Shown in pieces: positions 1 to 9,880 of a stretch of DNA of 64,000 bases. Made by a program: the position numbers and the translations under genes. Each line of letters opens with the position of its first letter. Position 1 is the first letter of the stretch. Origin of the DNA: Marinoscillum furvescens DSM 4134 (GTDB taxonomy: Bacteria > Bacteroidota > Bacteroidia > Cytophagales > Cyclobacteriaceae); NCBI RefSeq assembly GCF_003386095.1, contig NZ_QREG01000020.1:64492-128491 (forward strand), read 5' to 3'. The notes below the pieces were generated by a model. That model worked only from the letters and a program-made list of their open reading frames with translations. It was not told the DNA's origin and did no database searches.

Positions 1-1
1 T

Positions 2-682
2 CAGCAGCACGTGTTTGGAGCTAATATTGGGAATCATTTTGCCGTTTTTCATATGCATCCAGCGCGCAGGGAATCCAAAAAGAATCAATCTCCAGGCTAT
101 GACATAGGCTACGGGCGCTTGCCTCATGTGGTGCAGCATCGCAATGTTAGCCTCGCTCTTTATCACACTCCCGAAGAGAAAAACCTGATGGAGCCTGAGC
201 TCATAGACTTCACCAGAGCTTACTTTCCTACAGCGCAATTTGATACCGCTTTTATCCAGTCCAATTATGCCTTTGGTCAGAAAGGTCAGACCTATTGTGC
301 CTTTATTGGTGCCAATGATTTTTACTTAGCGCCAGGAGCTACAGACGACCTGATACAGCCGGGTAGGCAGACATTCTGGATCACGGAGGTCAGCGCTCAG
401 TCAGAGGAGGGGTCTTTTTTAGCATTTGTGGATCGTATTGTTTCTAATTCCGTTCACTTTTCGCCGGAGAGCATGGAGCTTGCCTACACTTCTGCAGAAA
501 ATGACTACAGGCTGCAGTACCTCCGAGACTTGTCGATAAACGGCACCCCGGTAAATACGACTTATTCCCGGTTTGATGCACCTTATATTTATGCCGAACC
601 AAAAGCCAAATCCTTGACTTTTAAACATAACCTACATTCGCTTCACTTAAATTTCGAAGAATTGGTTCGGGACGTTCAATGA
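2..682 (+). CDS. C-terminal fragment of an unknown, probably polysaccharide-degrading protein (5' truncated)
   Basis: The reading frame is already open at the first bases of the window (codons for Gln-Gln-His precede the GTG at 11), so this is the last about 226 residues of a longer protein. It contains a stretch reading YGRLPHVVQHRNV, then an aromatic, beta-rich region and no membrane segment. From memory, this pattern of a glycine/tyrosine-rich loop followed by a statement-like RLPH motif resembles the C-terminal part of (alpha/alpha)-toroid proteins related to heparinase II/III found in Bacillota and Bacteroidota; I could not test this. It lies upstream of a susC gene on the same strand, separated by about 350 bp, so it probably ends a preceding transcription unit of the same locus. 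Function is not assigned. Confidence 0.6.
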   Translation, partial: QQHVFGANIGNHFAVFHMHPARRESKKNQSPGYDIGYGRLPHVVQHRNVSLALYHTPEEKNLMEPELIDFTRAYFPTAQFDTAFIQSNYAFGQKGQTYCAFIGANDFYLAPGATDDLIQPGRQTFWITEVSAQSEEGSFLAFVDRIVSNSVHFSPESMELAYTSAENDYRLQYLRDLSINGTPVNTTYSRFDAPYIYAEPKAKSLTFKHNLHSLHLNFEELVRDVQ

Positions 683-933
683 TCATGGCACTCATCTAGC
701 AAAACTTCTGGTTTCGTGCAGGTATCACATGGACACATTGGTCAAACCATGTAATCTTTCCTCGGAAGAGGGCACAGTTCCATGCTGTCAGAATCAATGG
801 AAAGGTTTAGTCAGAGCAGATGTTGAGTTGATTTTGTAAAATGTTAAAATGCTGGGCGGATTTGATGTGAATGTTGATGGTAATTCATAAAAAGTGCCCT
901 GATTTTGTTAAAAACGCAATTCATCCATGTTTT

Positions 934-948
934 TGGATAATTTATCCA
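934..948. promoter_or_regulatory. Palindrome in the 351-bp gap upstream of susC
   Basis: The gap from 683 to 1033 has no gene that I can see. It is AT-rich towards its right end and must hold the susC promoter. It contains a near-perfect palindrome, TGGATAA-T-TTATCCA, with 7-bp arms about 85 bp before the susC start. The position suits an operator or a transcript hairpin, but no regulator can be tied to it from sequence. No convincing Bacteroidota -33/-7 box was found by eye. Confidence 0.3.
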
Positions 949-1033
949 TCCTGAAAATCGCGATTTGAGCTTACTTGAGCCTTGATAATCCACTAGGGAA
1001 GGTCACATTTATTTCTAACTAAAATGTATTTCT

Positions 1034-4018
1034 ATGAAAAGACTTAAACTCCTAATGTTAACCTTATTACTAGGTTACGCGAGTACTTCCTGGTCACAGA
1101 CCCGAGTTACTGGGGTGATAACAGATGAAGCTAAGGCTCCTATTCCTGGAGTGAGCATACTTATTCAAGGCACGTCTAATGGTACAGTTACCGATATAGA
1201 CGGAAATTTTGCGCTCAATGTACCCAATCAAAATGCGGTTTTGGTAGTGAGTGCTATAGGTTACCATACGCAGGAAATAACAGTTGGTAACAACTCCGTG
1301 ATCAATGTCTCCATGAGTGAGGATGTAACCTCGCTAGACGAGGTAGTGGTCATTGGCTATGGTGAGGTAGAGAAAGAAGATGTTACAGGGGCGATTGCTT
1401 CCGTAGAGTCTAAGGACATTGTGCGGGCAAACCCTGTGCAAGCGGCAAAGGCCATTCAGGGTCAGGCTGCTGGGGTGATTGTGACCAAGCAAAACAGCCG
1501 CCCCGGAGCAGGATACAACATCAACATCCGAGGTTTGAGCTCGATCAACTATAGCAATGAGCCCCTTGTGGTAATCGATGGTATAATGGGCGGAGATATC
1601 AATGCGCTCAACCCGGCAGACATTGAATCGATGGACATCCTCAAGGATGCTTCTTCTACAGCTATTTATGGATCCAGAGGAGCCAATGGTGTGATCATCA
1701 TCACCACCAAGCGTGGTGCCACAGGCAAACCTGTAGTAAGCTATGATGGATATGTAGGCGTGAAAACCCCTGCCCACCTTCCAGACATGATGAACGCACA
1801 GCAGTTTTACAAGGCGAGTGTAACCGATCGAGAGCTAAACGGCTATCCGCAAACACGCTCGTTTACTACCACGGAACTTGACCTGGTAGAGTCAGGAAAA
1901 AGCACCGATTGGCTAGGCGAAATATCTGGACCAGCCTTGCAAACGAATCACTCGGTTTCAGTAGGTGGTGGCAGCGGCAGTACCAATTACCATTTTTCTG
2001 CTGGCTACCTCAATGAAGGTGGTAGTTTGGAAAACACCAAGTTCCAGCGATACAACATCAAAGGAAGCATGGATAGCAAAGTGAATGATTTCCTGAAAGT
2101 AGGATTTACAGCCAACTATAGCTATGCCAAACGCGAAGTAGGGTCGAATGAAGCGCTCAGAAGTGCTTACAGAGCACGACCTACAGGGGTGGTGCATTAC
2201 GATGACATCCTCAACCCTGATGAAAACCAGGATTTTGAGTGGAGAGGCTACGCGGCATGGATGGGCATCAATGACAAGCAGGTGCTCAACCCGCTCATCG
2301 AAATCAACCCACATAACTTTCAAGACGAAACACGATACAATACCTTTTTTGGAAATGCCTACCTCGAACTGACGCCTGTAGATGGCCTTTCTATCCGATC
2401 CACCTTGTCTGCCACGGTAGATAATTCCCGATTCGGACAGTTTAGAGGCACCATGACCAAAGACAGAAAGACCACACGTCTGCCGAGATCTTTCCGACAA
2501 ACAGACGATTTAGCGAACTATACCTGGGATAATATTATCACCTATAAAAAGAATTTAGGAGATCATGATATCACCATAACCGGTGTGCAGAGTACTTTCA
2601 TGCAGCGCAACGAGGAGATGGATAGCTATGTGGACGAAATCCCTTACAACTCACTTTGGTATGCCTATGGCACGGGTCGTCCTGTGGAACTTGCCACACA
2701 GCTTACTGAGAGATCTCTATTGTCCTACATGGGGCGATTGATCTATGGATTTCAAGACAAATACATACTCACACTTACAAGCCGGTGGGATGGAGCGTCA
2801 CAGCTGAGTGAAGGAAATAAGTGGGATTTCTTCCCGTCCGCAGCGGTAGCATGGAGACTTGGCGAAGAAGATTTCATCAGCGATATCGAAGCGATTTCTG
2901 ATATGAAATTCAGAGTGAGCTATGGCTTTGTAGGTAATAGCTCCGTTGCTCCTTACAGCACGCAGGCGAGACTTTCACGCACACAGTATGACTTTGGTGG
3001 CTCCCCAGCCTTTGGTTTTGCTCCAGCTAACCTGGCAGACAAAAACCTGAAGTGGGAGAAAAGTAAAGAACTGAACATCGGACTGGACATGGGTTTCATT
3101 AAAAACCGAATCAGCGCTAGTTTGGAGCTTTACAACCGAAATACGGTAGACCTGATTTACAACGTGCAAATCCCGACCTCTTCTGGATTTAGCAGCGTGA
3201 CAACTAATGTGGGTGAAGTTGCCAACAGAGGAATTGAGTTGTCATTGAATACCGTAAATATTGCCAAGTCAAACTTTACCTGGAGCACCAATATCAACTT
3301 TGCCAAAAATGTAAACGAAGTAATCTCCATAGGAGACGGAATAGATAGAGATATCGCTACAGGGCTATTTGTAGGTCACCCATTAAAGGCTCACTACTCC
3401 TATGAGTTCGATGGCATCTGGCAGCTAGACGAGGAAGCCGAAGCAGCCAAGTACGATCAGGTACCTGGTTCTGTAAAGGTAGTAGACCAAAACAATGACG
3501 GCATGATATCTTCCAATGAAGGAATCGATGACCGTACCATCATTGGCTCTCAGCAGCCAGACTGGACCATGGGTATGACCAATAAGGTGACTTATGGCAA
3601 CTTTGACCTGTCGTTTCTGATCTACACCAGCCAGGGAGCTATATATCGAAATAGCATGCTGAGTGGCACCATGGGACAAATAGGCGCTGGTAGATACAAT
3701 ACCCTAAACCTCAACTACTGGACGGTAAACAACCCGACCAACGACTACTACGGGCCAGGTGTGCCTAATCCGCACAGAGGAGCCATCTTCTATCAGGACG
3801 CCAGCTTTGTGAGAATCTCTGACATCACATTGGGCTATACACTGCCACGTTCCGTACTGGACAACTTCGGCTTTAGCAACTTCAGAATGTATGCACAGGT
3901 GAGCAACCCGTTTGTCTTCCACGATTTTGATGGCATGGATCCTGAATTCAATTCCAGTACGTACAATGACGGCATCCCTACAGCTACTTACTTGTTCGGC
4001 TTAAATGTCTCATTCTAA
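1034..4018 (+). CDS. SusC/RagA-family TonB-dependent outer-membrane receptor
   Basis: Outer-membrane beta-barrel importer for oligosaccharides; energised by TonB and working under a SusD lid. Protein of 994 aa. Residues 1-21 are a signal peptide ending near SWSQ. A carboxypeptidase-D-regulatory-like domain follows (about 24-100, with VTGVITDEAKAPIPGVSI and DIDGNF). The family's DEVVVIGYG motif starts at D102, then a plug domain (about 115-225, with SSINYSNEPLVVIDG and GSRGANGVIIITTK). The rest is barrel ending in an aromatic-rich C-terminus (LFGLNVSF). No STN domain is present, so it is not expected to signal to an anti-sigma factor, which agrees with an HTCS being encoded nearby. The SusD gene follows after 32 bp. 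The start ATG gives a good signal peptide and lacks a Shine-Dalgarno, as is usual in this phylum. Confidence 0.96.
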   Translation: MKRLKLLMLTLLLGYASTSWSQTRVTGVITDEAKAPIPGVSILIQGTSNGTVTDIDGNFALNVPNQNAVLVVSAIGYHTQEITVGNNSVINVSMSEDVTSLDEVVVIGYGEVEKEDVTGAIASVESKDIVRANPVQAAKAIQGQAAGVIVTKQNSRPGAGYNINIRGLSSINYSNEPLVVIDGIMGGDINALNPADIESMDILKDASSTAIYGSRGANGVIIITTKRGATGKPVVSYDGYVGVKTPAHLPDMMNAQQFYKASVTDRELNGYPQTRSFTTTELDLVESGKSTDWLGEISGPALQTNHSVSVGGGSGSTNYHFSAGYLNEGGSLENTKFQRYNIKGSMDSKVNDFLKVGFTANYSYAKREVGSNEALRSAYRARPTGVVHYDDILNPDENQDFEWRGYAAWMGINDKQVLNPLIEINPHNFQDETRYNTFFGNAYLELTPVDGLSIRSTLSATVDNSRFGQFRGTMTKDRKTTRLPRSFRQTDDLANYTWDNIITYKKNLGDHDITITGVQSTFMQRNEEMDSYVDEIPYNSLWYAYGTGRPVELATQLTERSLLSYMGRLIYGFQDKYILTLTSRWDGASQLSEGNKWDFFPSAAVAWRLGEEDFISDIEAISDMKFRVSYGFVGNSSVAPYSTQARLSRTQYDFGGSPAFGFAPANLADKNLKWEKSKELNIGLDMGFIKNRISASLELYNRNTVDLIYNVQIPTSSGFSSVTTNVGEVANRGIELSLNTVNIAKSNFTWSTNINFAKNVNEVISIGDGIDRDIATGLFVGHPLKAHYSYEFDGIWQLDEEAEAAKYDQVPGSVKVVDQNNDGMISSNEGIDDRTIIGSQQPDWTMGMTNKVTYGNFDLSFLIYTSQGAIYRNSMLSGTMGQIGAGRYNTLNLNYWTVNNPTNDYYGPGVPNPHRGAIFYQDASFVRISDITLGYTLPRSVLDNFGFSNFRMYAQVSNPFVFHDFDGMDPEFNSSTYNDGIPTATYLFGLNVSF

Positions 4019-4050
4019 TCGTTCTATTTCGGACATTAAACTATCAAAAG

Positions 4051-5892
4051 ATGAAACTATTTAATAAACAATATATAGCGGCACTGGTCATCGTAGCATT
4101 GTTCGGTACCAGCTGTGACGACTTTCTGGATGAAAATTCGGTTTCACACCAGACTTCAGACAATTACTATGTGACGGAGCAGGGATTTGAAGACCTGGTA
4201 CGCTCCAACTACACCAAGCTGCGTGAGATTCACAAAGAGCGTGACCTGGTATTTATGGGGACGGACTTGTTCACCAGCCTGGCCTGGGACGAAGCTACTG
4301 TCGGTAATCAGGGCAACGTACTCAACGTTTACGATACCCGGTTTACACCAAATGTAGGTGCGGGCACCTCACTTTGGGACCTGCTATACAAGCAAATATC
4401 CAGAACCAATACCACCATTTCGCGTGCAGAGGGTGTAGTGGGGATGGATGAAAGCCTGAAAGCTGTGAGAGTGGGAGAGGCTAAGTTTCTGAGAGCCATG
4501 GCATATTTCTATGCCGTACAGCAGTGGGGCGACATACCTATGCCACTGGAGGAAGTCACTACCGCTAGCAGAGAAGTGACTCGCGTACCAGCCGCTCAGG
4601 TGTATGATCAGATCATCGAAGACCTGGAAGAAGCCGAAGGAGTACTGCCTACTAAAGGAAATACCGAATACGGTCGTGCTACCAAAGGTGCAGCACGCTT
4701 CCTGCTGGCCAGAGTTCACCTTACCAGAGGCTGGAACTACAACAACTCGCTCGGAGGTACGGCCGAAGATTTCAACAAAGCCGTAGAATATGCTGACTTG
4801 ATCATTCAGGATTACCCACTGGCTGCCTCATACAGCGACTTATTCCCAGAGCGCTCAGAGAATCCGCTAGAGGAAACCTATCCTGCTCAGGATGACCAAA
4901 ACGATGAAATCGTATTTGCCGTGCAGTTTAGTGATAACTTGCTGACCAATGGTAGTGACCTTGATGAGCCTCATCAATACCAAATCGGAAACGATTACCA
5001 TTCTATTTTTGGTGGAGATGCAGAGAAAATCCCTGGCTCACTTGGCAGAACTACCCACTATAACCGTAATGGAGGCCGAAACACTTACATCGTGACGCCT
5101 GCTACGTATCGCTTGTTTGATCCAAGCCTGGATACCCGCTACCATCACAACTTCCTGGAGGTGATGTACGCCATGACGGACGTCACTGACTTTGTGCCAA
5201 ACCTGGACGACCCTGACACGAAGATTGATATCGCACAGGGAGACACGGTATTGTACTTCCCTCCATGGAACGATCCGGCGAGCGATTCTGAAAAAGGTAT
5301 GGATGTAGGAGGCAACAAACACTACGCCGTGCTCAATCTGGATGAGATAGGTGTCAAAGACCTTACGCCATACCACATAAAAGACATGACTCCTCTCATG
5401 TGGAAGTTTTGGGAGCCGGGTCTGCCATATGACGAAGCACTGGGTACATTTGACCTGGCGCTGTACCGATCAGCTGAAGCTTACCTGATCGCTGCAGAAG
5501 CCATCCTAAAAGGTGCTGCCAACGGCAACCTCGGAGGTGCAGAAGTATATTACAATACGGTAGTAGACCGTGCACTTGGCGCCAATGCAGGTGCAGACCC
5601 CATGCGTGCCGAAGACCCAGCCAACCTGGCTTCTTTGGATGCTGTTTCTTACCGGGCCAATGGCAACCTGGATATCGACATGATTTTGGACGAACGCGCC
5701 AGAGAGCTCATGGGCGAGTATACCAGATGGTATGACCTGAAACGTACAGAAAAGCTGATCGAGCGGACCACAGAGATGAATCCATGGACCGCAGCTTTGG
5801 GACAAATGAAAACGACGCATTATCTGCGTCCTATTCCTCAGAAGGAGATTGACAGGTCTTTGCCTACCATTTCACAAAATGATGGATACTAG
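4051..5892 (+). CDS. SusD/RagB-family glycan-binding lipoprotein
   Basis: Surface lipoprotein that caps the upstream SusC barrel and captures oligosaccharide. Length 613 aa. The N-terminus is a lipoprotein signal peptide with the lipid Cys in LFGTSCDDFLDE. The SusD-like N-terminal region contains TPR-like helices (about 95-230, including KFLRAMAYFYAVQQWGDIP, a hallmark of the family). The RagB C-terminal region has RSAEAYLIAAEAIL and ends with the usual YLRPIPQKEID box. It directly follows susC with a 32-bp gap, so the two are co-transcribed; a strong terminator lies 29 bp downstream. Glycan specificity cannot be read from sequence. Confidence 0.95.
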   Translation: MKLFNKQYIAALVIVALFGTSCDDFLDENSVSHQTSDNYYVTEQGFEDLVRSNYTKLREIHKERDLVFMGTDLFTSLAWDEATVGNQGNVLNVYDTRFTPNVGAGTSLWDLLYKQISRTNTTISRAEGVVGMDESLKAVRVGEAKFLRAMAYFYAVQQWGDIPMPLEEVTTASREVTRVPAAQVYDQIIEDLEEAEGVLPTKGNTEYGRATKGAARFLLARVHLTRGWNYNNSLGGTAEDFNKAVEYADLIIQDYPLAASYSDLFPERSENPLEETYPAQDDQNDEIVFAVQFSDNLLTNGSDLDEPHQYQIGNDYHSIFGGDAEKIPGSLGRTTHYNRNGGRNTYIVTPATYRLFDPSLDTRYHHNFLEVMYAMTDVTDFVPNLDDPDTKIDIAQGDTVLYFPPWNDPASDSEKGMDVGGNKHYAVLNLDEIGVKDLTPYHIKDMTPLMWKFWEPGLPYDEALGTFDLALYRSAEAYLIAAEAILKGAANGNLGGAEVYYNTVVDRALGANAGADPMRAEDPANLASLDAVSYRANGNLDIDMILDERARELMGEYTRWYDLKRTEKLIERTTEMNPWTAALGQMKTTHYLRPIPQKEIDRSLPTISQNDGY

Positions 5893-5920
5893 GATCATGT
5901 TCTAACGAAATCTTATCTCG

Positions 5921-5968
5921 CAGGTGTAAAAAGGCAGCCCACTAGCTGTCTGCCTTTTTATGCACCTG
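5921..5968 (+). terminator. Rho-independent terminator after the first susCD pair
   Basis: Perfect 10-bp stem AAAAAGGCAG / CTGCCTTTTT (5928-5937 with 5950-5959), which includes the T run, nested inside outer arms CAGGTG / CACCTG (5921-5926 with 5963-5968). It sits 29 bp after the susD stop. It should end or attenuate the susCD transcript before the glycosidase genes. The rest of the 262-bp gap (5969-6154) shows no gene; it presumably holds a promoter for the GH92 gene. Confidence 0.85.
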
Positions 5969-6154
5969 TTTTGAAACCTCCATGAAGTGCAGTGCCTCCA
6001 TGCGAAGGGTAAACCACATAGGTAATGGCAAGAGCCATCAGTGGGGCACTCTGGTAGGTCAGCACTGGAGTGGATATGCGGTCTTCCTCATTAAAAAGAT
6101 GGAGTGGAGGCAATGACCGAAAAATAAATCACTCGTGATGTAAAGAGAAAATAC

Positions 6155-8497
6155 ATGCATAAGCACACATTATACATACGGCTCCTTTGCTTCCTGATGG
6201 TAGGATTGAGCGCTTCTTGCAAGCTAAAGGTAAAAACGGTAGAAAAAGTGGATGAGCAGGTCAACTATGCCGAGATGGTATACCCTCAGCTCGATACGGA
6301 AAACTCCCGCTGGTTTTTCTTTTCGTCCGCGAGCAGGCCCTTCGGTATGGTCAACCTCAGCCCCGACACGGAAATAGACGGTGCCTGGGGTAGTGGCTAC
6401 CGATACAAAACGGACACCGTTCAGGGCTTTAGCCATATTCACGCCTGGCAAATGTCAGGAGTATCCGTGATGCCTGTCACGCTAACATCAAGTAACCAAA
6501 ATACAATATTTCGTGACTTTTCCTCCCCGTTTAGTCACCAAACAGAGCGAATCAAGCCTGGTTTTCATTACCTCGAGCTCGACCGCTATCAGGTGGCAGC
6601 TTCGCTCACCAGTACCACACGTGTAGGTTTGCATCACTATCGCTTTCCCGATGACTCACGAGCAGCCGTACTTTTCAACCTCAACACCATGCTGGGGCCC
6701 TGCGAAAACATCAACGGCAAGCTACAAAAAGAAGACAACCGAACATTGGCAGGCCAGGTGGTGATGAAACCCACCATGCGCCGCCCCAAACCACTGACCA
6801 TATTTTTTAAAGTAAAACTTTCTACCGACATAGCCTCAGTAGACAGAGATCCAACAACGGGCAACTACCTCGTGAGCCTCACCAATGACAGTGAACCTGT
6901 GCTCATGAAAGTAGGGATCTCCTATACCTCACTGGCCAATGCCGACCTCAACATTCAACAGGAAATGCCTCATTGGGATTTTGATGCTGTAGTAGCTGAC
7001 GCCCAGAAAGAATGGAACGGCCACCTGGGCCGAATCAAAGTAGAAGGCGGCACACGCATAGCACAACGCCGGTTTTACACCGACCTCTGGCACGCGCTAC
7101 AGGGGCGAAGAATCATTAGCGATGTAAACGGCGCCTACCCGGACAATACCGGGGAAGACTTCAGAGTAGGGCAGCTGCCATTAGATGAGTCCGGTAAGCC
7201 CAAATTCAATCACTTCAATTCGGATTCGTTTTGGGGTGCACAGTGGACCATCAGTACCCTGTGGGGATTGGTTTATCCCGAAATCAAAGCACAGTTTGTG
7301 CACTCACTGCTACAGTACCAAAAAGACGGTGGACTCGTGCCGCGCGGACCATCTGGAGGCAACTACACCTACGTAATGACAGGAGCGTCCAGCACACCTT
7401 TTGTAGTGAGTGCCATTCAGGAAGGTATCATCACCGAAGACCTGGAGAGCATCTACGAGGCATTGAAAATTAACCACATGCCCGGAGGCATTATGGAGAA
7501 GTCGGGCTATGAGCACAACACCCAACTAGGCGGTGGGCTGAAATACTATGTGGAAAAAGGCTACGTACCATATCCTATACCTGAAGGTAAATTTGGTGGC
7601 CATCAGGATGGGGGGAGTCTTACCCTTGAGTATGCTTATCAGGACTGGACACTCGCCCAGCTGGCCAAAAAACTGGGGTATGAGGAAGATTATCAGTATT
7701 TCCTCCAGCGATCTGAAAATTATAAAAACGTATACGATGCTACCAGCGGATGGATACGCCCCAAAAACCTGGCTGGCAACTGGCTAAAAGACTTTGATCC
7801 GTACCAATACAAAGTAGGTTTTGTGGAAGCCAATGGTGCGCAGGCTACCTGGTTTGTGCCGCACGATTTGGAAGGGCTGGCAGCGCTAATGGGTGGACCA
7901 GAAAAAGCTGCTCAAAAGCTCCATGCTCAGTTTGAGGAGGCTGAAAAACTTGGATTTACCGCAGGTACCTCACACGACGTGGAGGAGCACCCCGAGTACC
8001 GGAGGATTCCCATCAACTACGGCAATCAGCCGTCTATTCAAACGGGGTATGTTTTTCATAAACTCGGCCGTCCGGACCTAACACAGTACTGGTCGCGACA
8101 GGTGATCCAGCAAACCTTTAGTGGACTCTCTCCAGCCACTGGCTACAACGGTGACGAAGATCAGGGGCTCATGGGTAGCCTGGCAGTATTGATGAAAATG
8201 GGCTTGTTTCAGATCAATGGCGGCACGGACGAAGATCCTGAATACCTCATTGGTAGTCCGGTGTTTGACAAGATAAGCATCACGCTGCACCCTGACTACC
8301 ACAGCGGAGAGACCTTCGTCATAGAAGCACGCGACAATAGCAATGAAAATGTATACGTGGCCTCATTACAGCTTAATGAGGAGCCGTTGGTGGGTCCGGT
8401 CATTCAGCACAGTGCGCTGACCAGCGGTGGTTACCTGGAGCTGCAAATGACCGATCAGCCAACGATAGATAATAATTCCAACGATAATGATCTCTAA
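6155..8497 (+). CDS. GH92-family exo-alpha-mannosidase-like lipoprotein
   Basis: GH92 enzymes are calcium-dependent inverting alpha-mannosidases. The 780-aa protein begins with a lipoprotein signal (lipobox LSASC, about residues 18-22). The N-terminal beta-sandwich holds RPFGMVNLSPDTE and SGYRY...VQGFSHIHAW, matching the GH92 PFGMVQLSPD / GFSHTH pattern. The (alpha/alpha)6 catalytic domain holds FWGAQWTISTLWGLVYPE. Near the C-terminus, NGDEDQGLMGSLAVLMKMG and EYLIGSPVFDKI correspond to the family's GNDDxG and YxIGSPLF signatures, although the acidic motif here is GDEDQG. It overlaps the downstream fucosidase gene by 11 bp, so the two are translationally linked. This supports a substrate with alpha-linked mannose next to fucose. 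The family is clear; exact linkage is not. Confidence 0.88.
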   Translation: MHKHTLYIRLLCFLMVGLSASCKLKVKTVEKVDEQVNYAEMVYPQLDTENSRWFFFSSASRPFGMVNLSPDTEIDGAWGSGYRYKTDTVQGFSHIHAWQMSGVSVMPVTLTSSNQNTIFRDFSSPFSHQTERIKPGFHYLELDRYQVAASLTSTTRVGLHHYRFPDDSRAAVLFNLNTMLGPCENINGKLQKEDNRTLAGQVVMKPTMRRPKPLTIFFKVKLSTDIASVDRDPTTGNYLVSLTNDSEPVLMKVGISYTSLANADLNIQQEMPHWDFDAVVADAQKEWNGHLGRIKVEGGTRIAQRRFYTDLWHALQGRRIISDVNGAYPDNTGEDFRVGQLPLDESGKPKFNHFNSDSFWGAQWTISTLWGLVYPEIKAQFVHSLLQYQKDGGLVPRGPSGGNYTYVMTGASSTPFVVSAIQEGIITEDLESIYEALKINHMPGGIMEKSGYEHNTQLGGGLKYYVEKGYVPYPIPEGKFGGHQDGGSLTLEYAYQDWTLAQLAKKLGYEEDYQYFLQRSENYKNVYDATSGWIRPKNLAGNWLKDFDPYQYKVGFVEANGAQATWFVPHDLEGLAALMGGPEKAAQKLHAQFEEAEKLGFTAGTSHDVEEHPEYRRIPINYGNQPSIQTGYVFHKLGRPDLTQYWSRQVIQQTFSGLSPATGYNGDEDQGLMGSLAVLMKMGLFQINGGTDEDPEYLIGSPVFDKISITLHPDYHSGETFVIEARDNSNENVYVASLQLNEEPLVGPVIQHSALTSGGYLELQMTDQPTIDNNSNDNDL

Positions 8498-9794
8498 GGT
8501 GAAGTACCGATTGTTTCTAATAGGCCTATGTGCCAGTCTATCACTTAGTGCGCAGCTCCAAAACAAGCCGGAGCTGGAAGAGCGCTTTATGGACATGGGG
8601 TTTGGGATTTTCATTCACTGGAGCCTAGACTCGCAGCTGGGAAGTGTGATCAGTCACTCCATGGTGGGAGCATCCGAAGATTACCTGCAGCGCTACATGC
8701 AGGACCTGCCCCAGACATTTTATCCGGATAAGTTTGATCCCGAGGAGTGGGCGCGGCTTTTTAAGCTCACGGGAGCAGAATATGTCGTCTTTACCACCAA
8801 GCACCACAACGGCTTTTGCATGTGGGATACGGAAACCACTGATTTCAACATCATGAATACGCCGTATGGAAAAGACATTACGGGTATGCTGGTGAAAGCC
8901 CTGCGCAAATACGGATTGAAAGTGGGCTTTTACTATTCGCCAGAGGATTTTAGTTTTCTGCACAAGCAGGGGCACGTAATTTCCCGCAAAGGGCCCATGA
9001 CTCAGATCACGGCGAACAAGGAGCTGTTTGAATATTCCAAACGCCAGGTGGACGAACTTTTTACCAACTATGGCAACATAGAAATGGTGTTTTTCGATGC
9101 TTTTTCTACCAAAAACCTCGTGCAATACGTGCATGAAAAATACCCGGAGGTGGTGGTCACCAGAGGGGAGATGAAAACTCCCGAACAGAAAATACCCGAC
9201 GCGCCCATGCCTGGCCCCTGGGAAACCTGCATGACGATGGGCACCCAGTGGGCTTACAAACCTACCAACGAAGTGTACAAGGACGGAGGGGAGCTGATCA
9301 ATAAGCTCATAGAAATACGGGCCAAGGGCGGCAATTTTTTGATGAATGTAGGGCCCAAGCCGAATGGCGAGATTCCCAAAGAGCAAGAAGAACGCCTGCG
9401 AGAAATCGCCCTTTGGATGTTTGTAAACGATGAAGCCATCAAGAATGTGCGCACCGTACCGAGCGTCATCAAAGAAGGCGACCTCTGGTTTACCAAAGCC
9501 AAAGATGAAAATACGGTCTATGCGTTTGTCACCCAGCAGCCGGAGTGGTTCAAGGGGCGAAGAAGGCTCTTCTATACCGAAAGCATCCGGGCTACAAAGG
9601 ATACGGAGATCTCTGTACTGGGCCAAAACGACCTGGTGGTGGAGTACTCTCCCAATAACAAGCCAGAGTCCCGGTTTAGCCAGCGCAAACACAACCTGGA
9701 GCTGTCCATCACACGGGCGCAGCGCCTATACAACAACAAGGTATGGCCCAATCCGATCGTGGTGAAATTGACCAACGTGGAGTTTGTGGAGTGA
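8487..9794 (+). CDS. GH29 alpha-L-fucosidase
   Basis: Retaining exo-alpha-L-fucosidase that removes terminal fucose. Protein of 435 aa with a cleavable signal peptide (about 1-22, ending LSLSAQ), so probably periplasmic. Family landmarks: FGIFIHWSLDS near the N-terminus, AEYVVFTTKHHNGFCMWDT (about residue 95), TPYGKDITG, and the strand with the expected nucleophile, EMVFFDAF, where D204 aligns with the GH29 nucleophile Asp. A C-terminal GGNFLMNVGPKPNGEIP box is typical of GH29. It is shorter than fucosidases with extra C-terminal domains and ends soon after the small beta-sandwich. The start overlaps the 3' end of the GH92 gene by 11 bp; an HTCS gene follows after 86 bp. Whether it is GH29-A or -B cannot be judged here. 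Confidence 0.92.
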   Translation: MISKVKYRLFLIGLCASLSLSAQLQNKPELEERFMDMGFGIFIHWSLDSQLGSVISHSMVGASEDYLQRYMQDLPQTFYPDKFDPEEWARLFKLTGAEYVVFTTKHHNGFCMWDTETTDFNIMNTPYGKDITGMLVKALRKYGLKVGFYYSPEDFSFLHKQGHVISRKGPMTQITANKELFEYSKRQVDELFTNYGNIEMVFFDAFSTKNLVQYVHEKYPEVVVTRGEMKTPEQKIPDAPMPGPWETCMTMGTQWAYKPTNEVYKDGGELINKLIEIRAKGGNFLMNVGPKPNGEIPKEQEERLREIALWMFVNDEAIKNVRTVPSVIKEGDLWFTKAKDENTVYAFVTQQPEWFKGRRRLFYTESIRATKDTEISVLGQNDLVVEYSPNNKPESRFSQRKHNLELSITRAQRLYNNKVWPNPIVVKLTNVEFVE

Positions 9795-9880
9795 TGTGGT
9801 GAGTTTAAAAGATTGGTGCTGTAAAAAAGGAGTATCTTTTTTCTCATATTGGAGCACGTTGCTATAGATTAGGAGGAGGA

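Noticed and set aside
5970-6030. Weak likeness of GCCTCCATGCGAAGG near 6000 to the 21-bp unit
   Set aside because: Only about 12 of 15 positions match and there is no tandem repetition; chance cannot be excluded.
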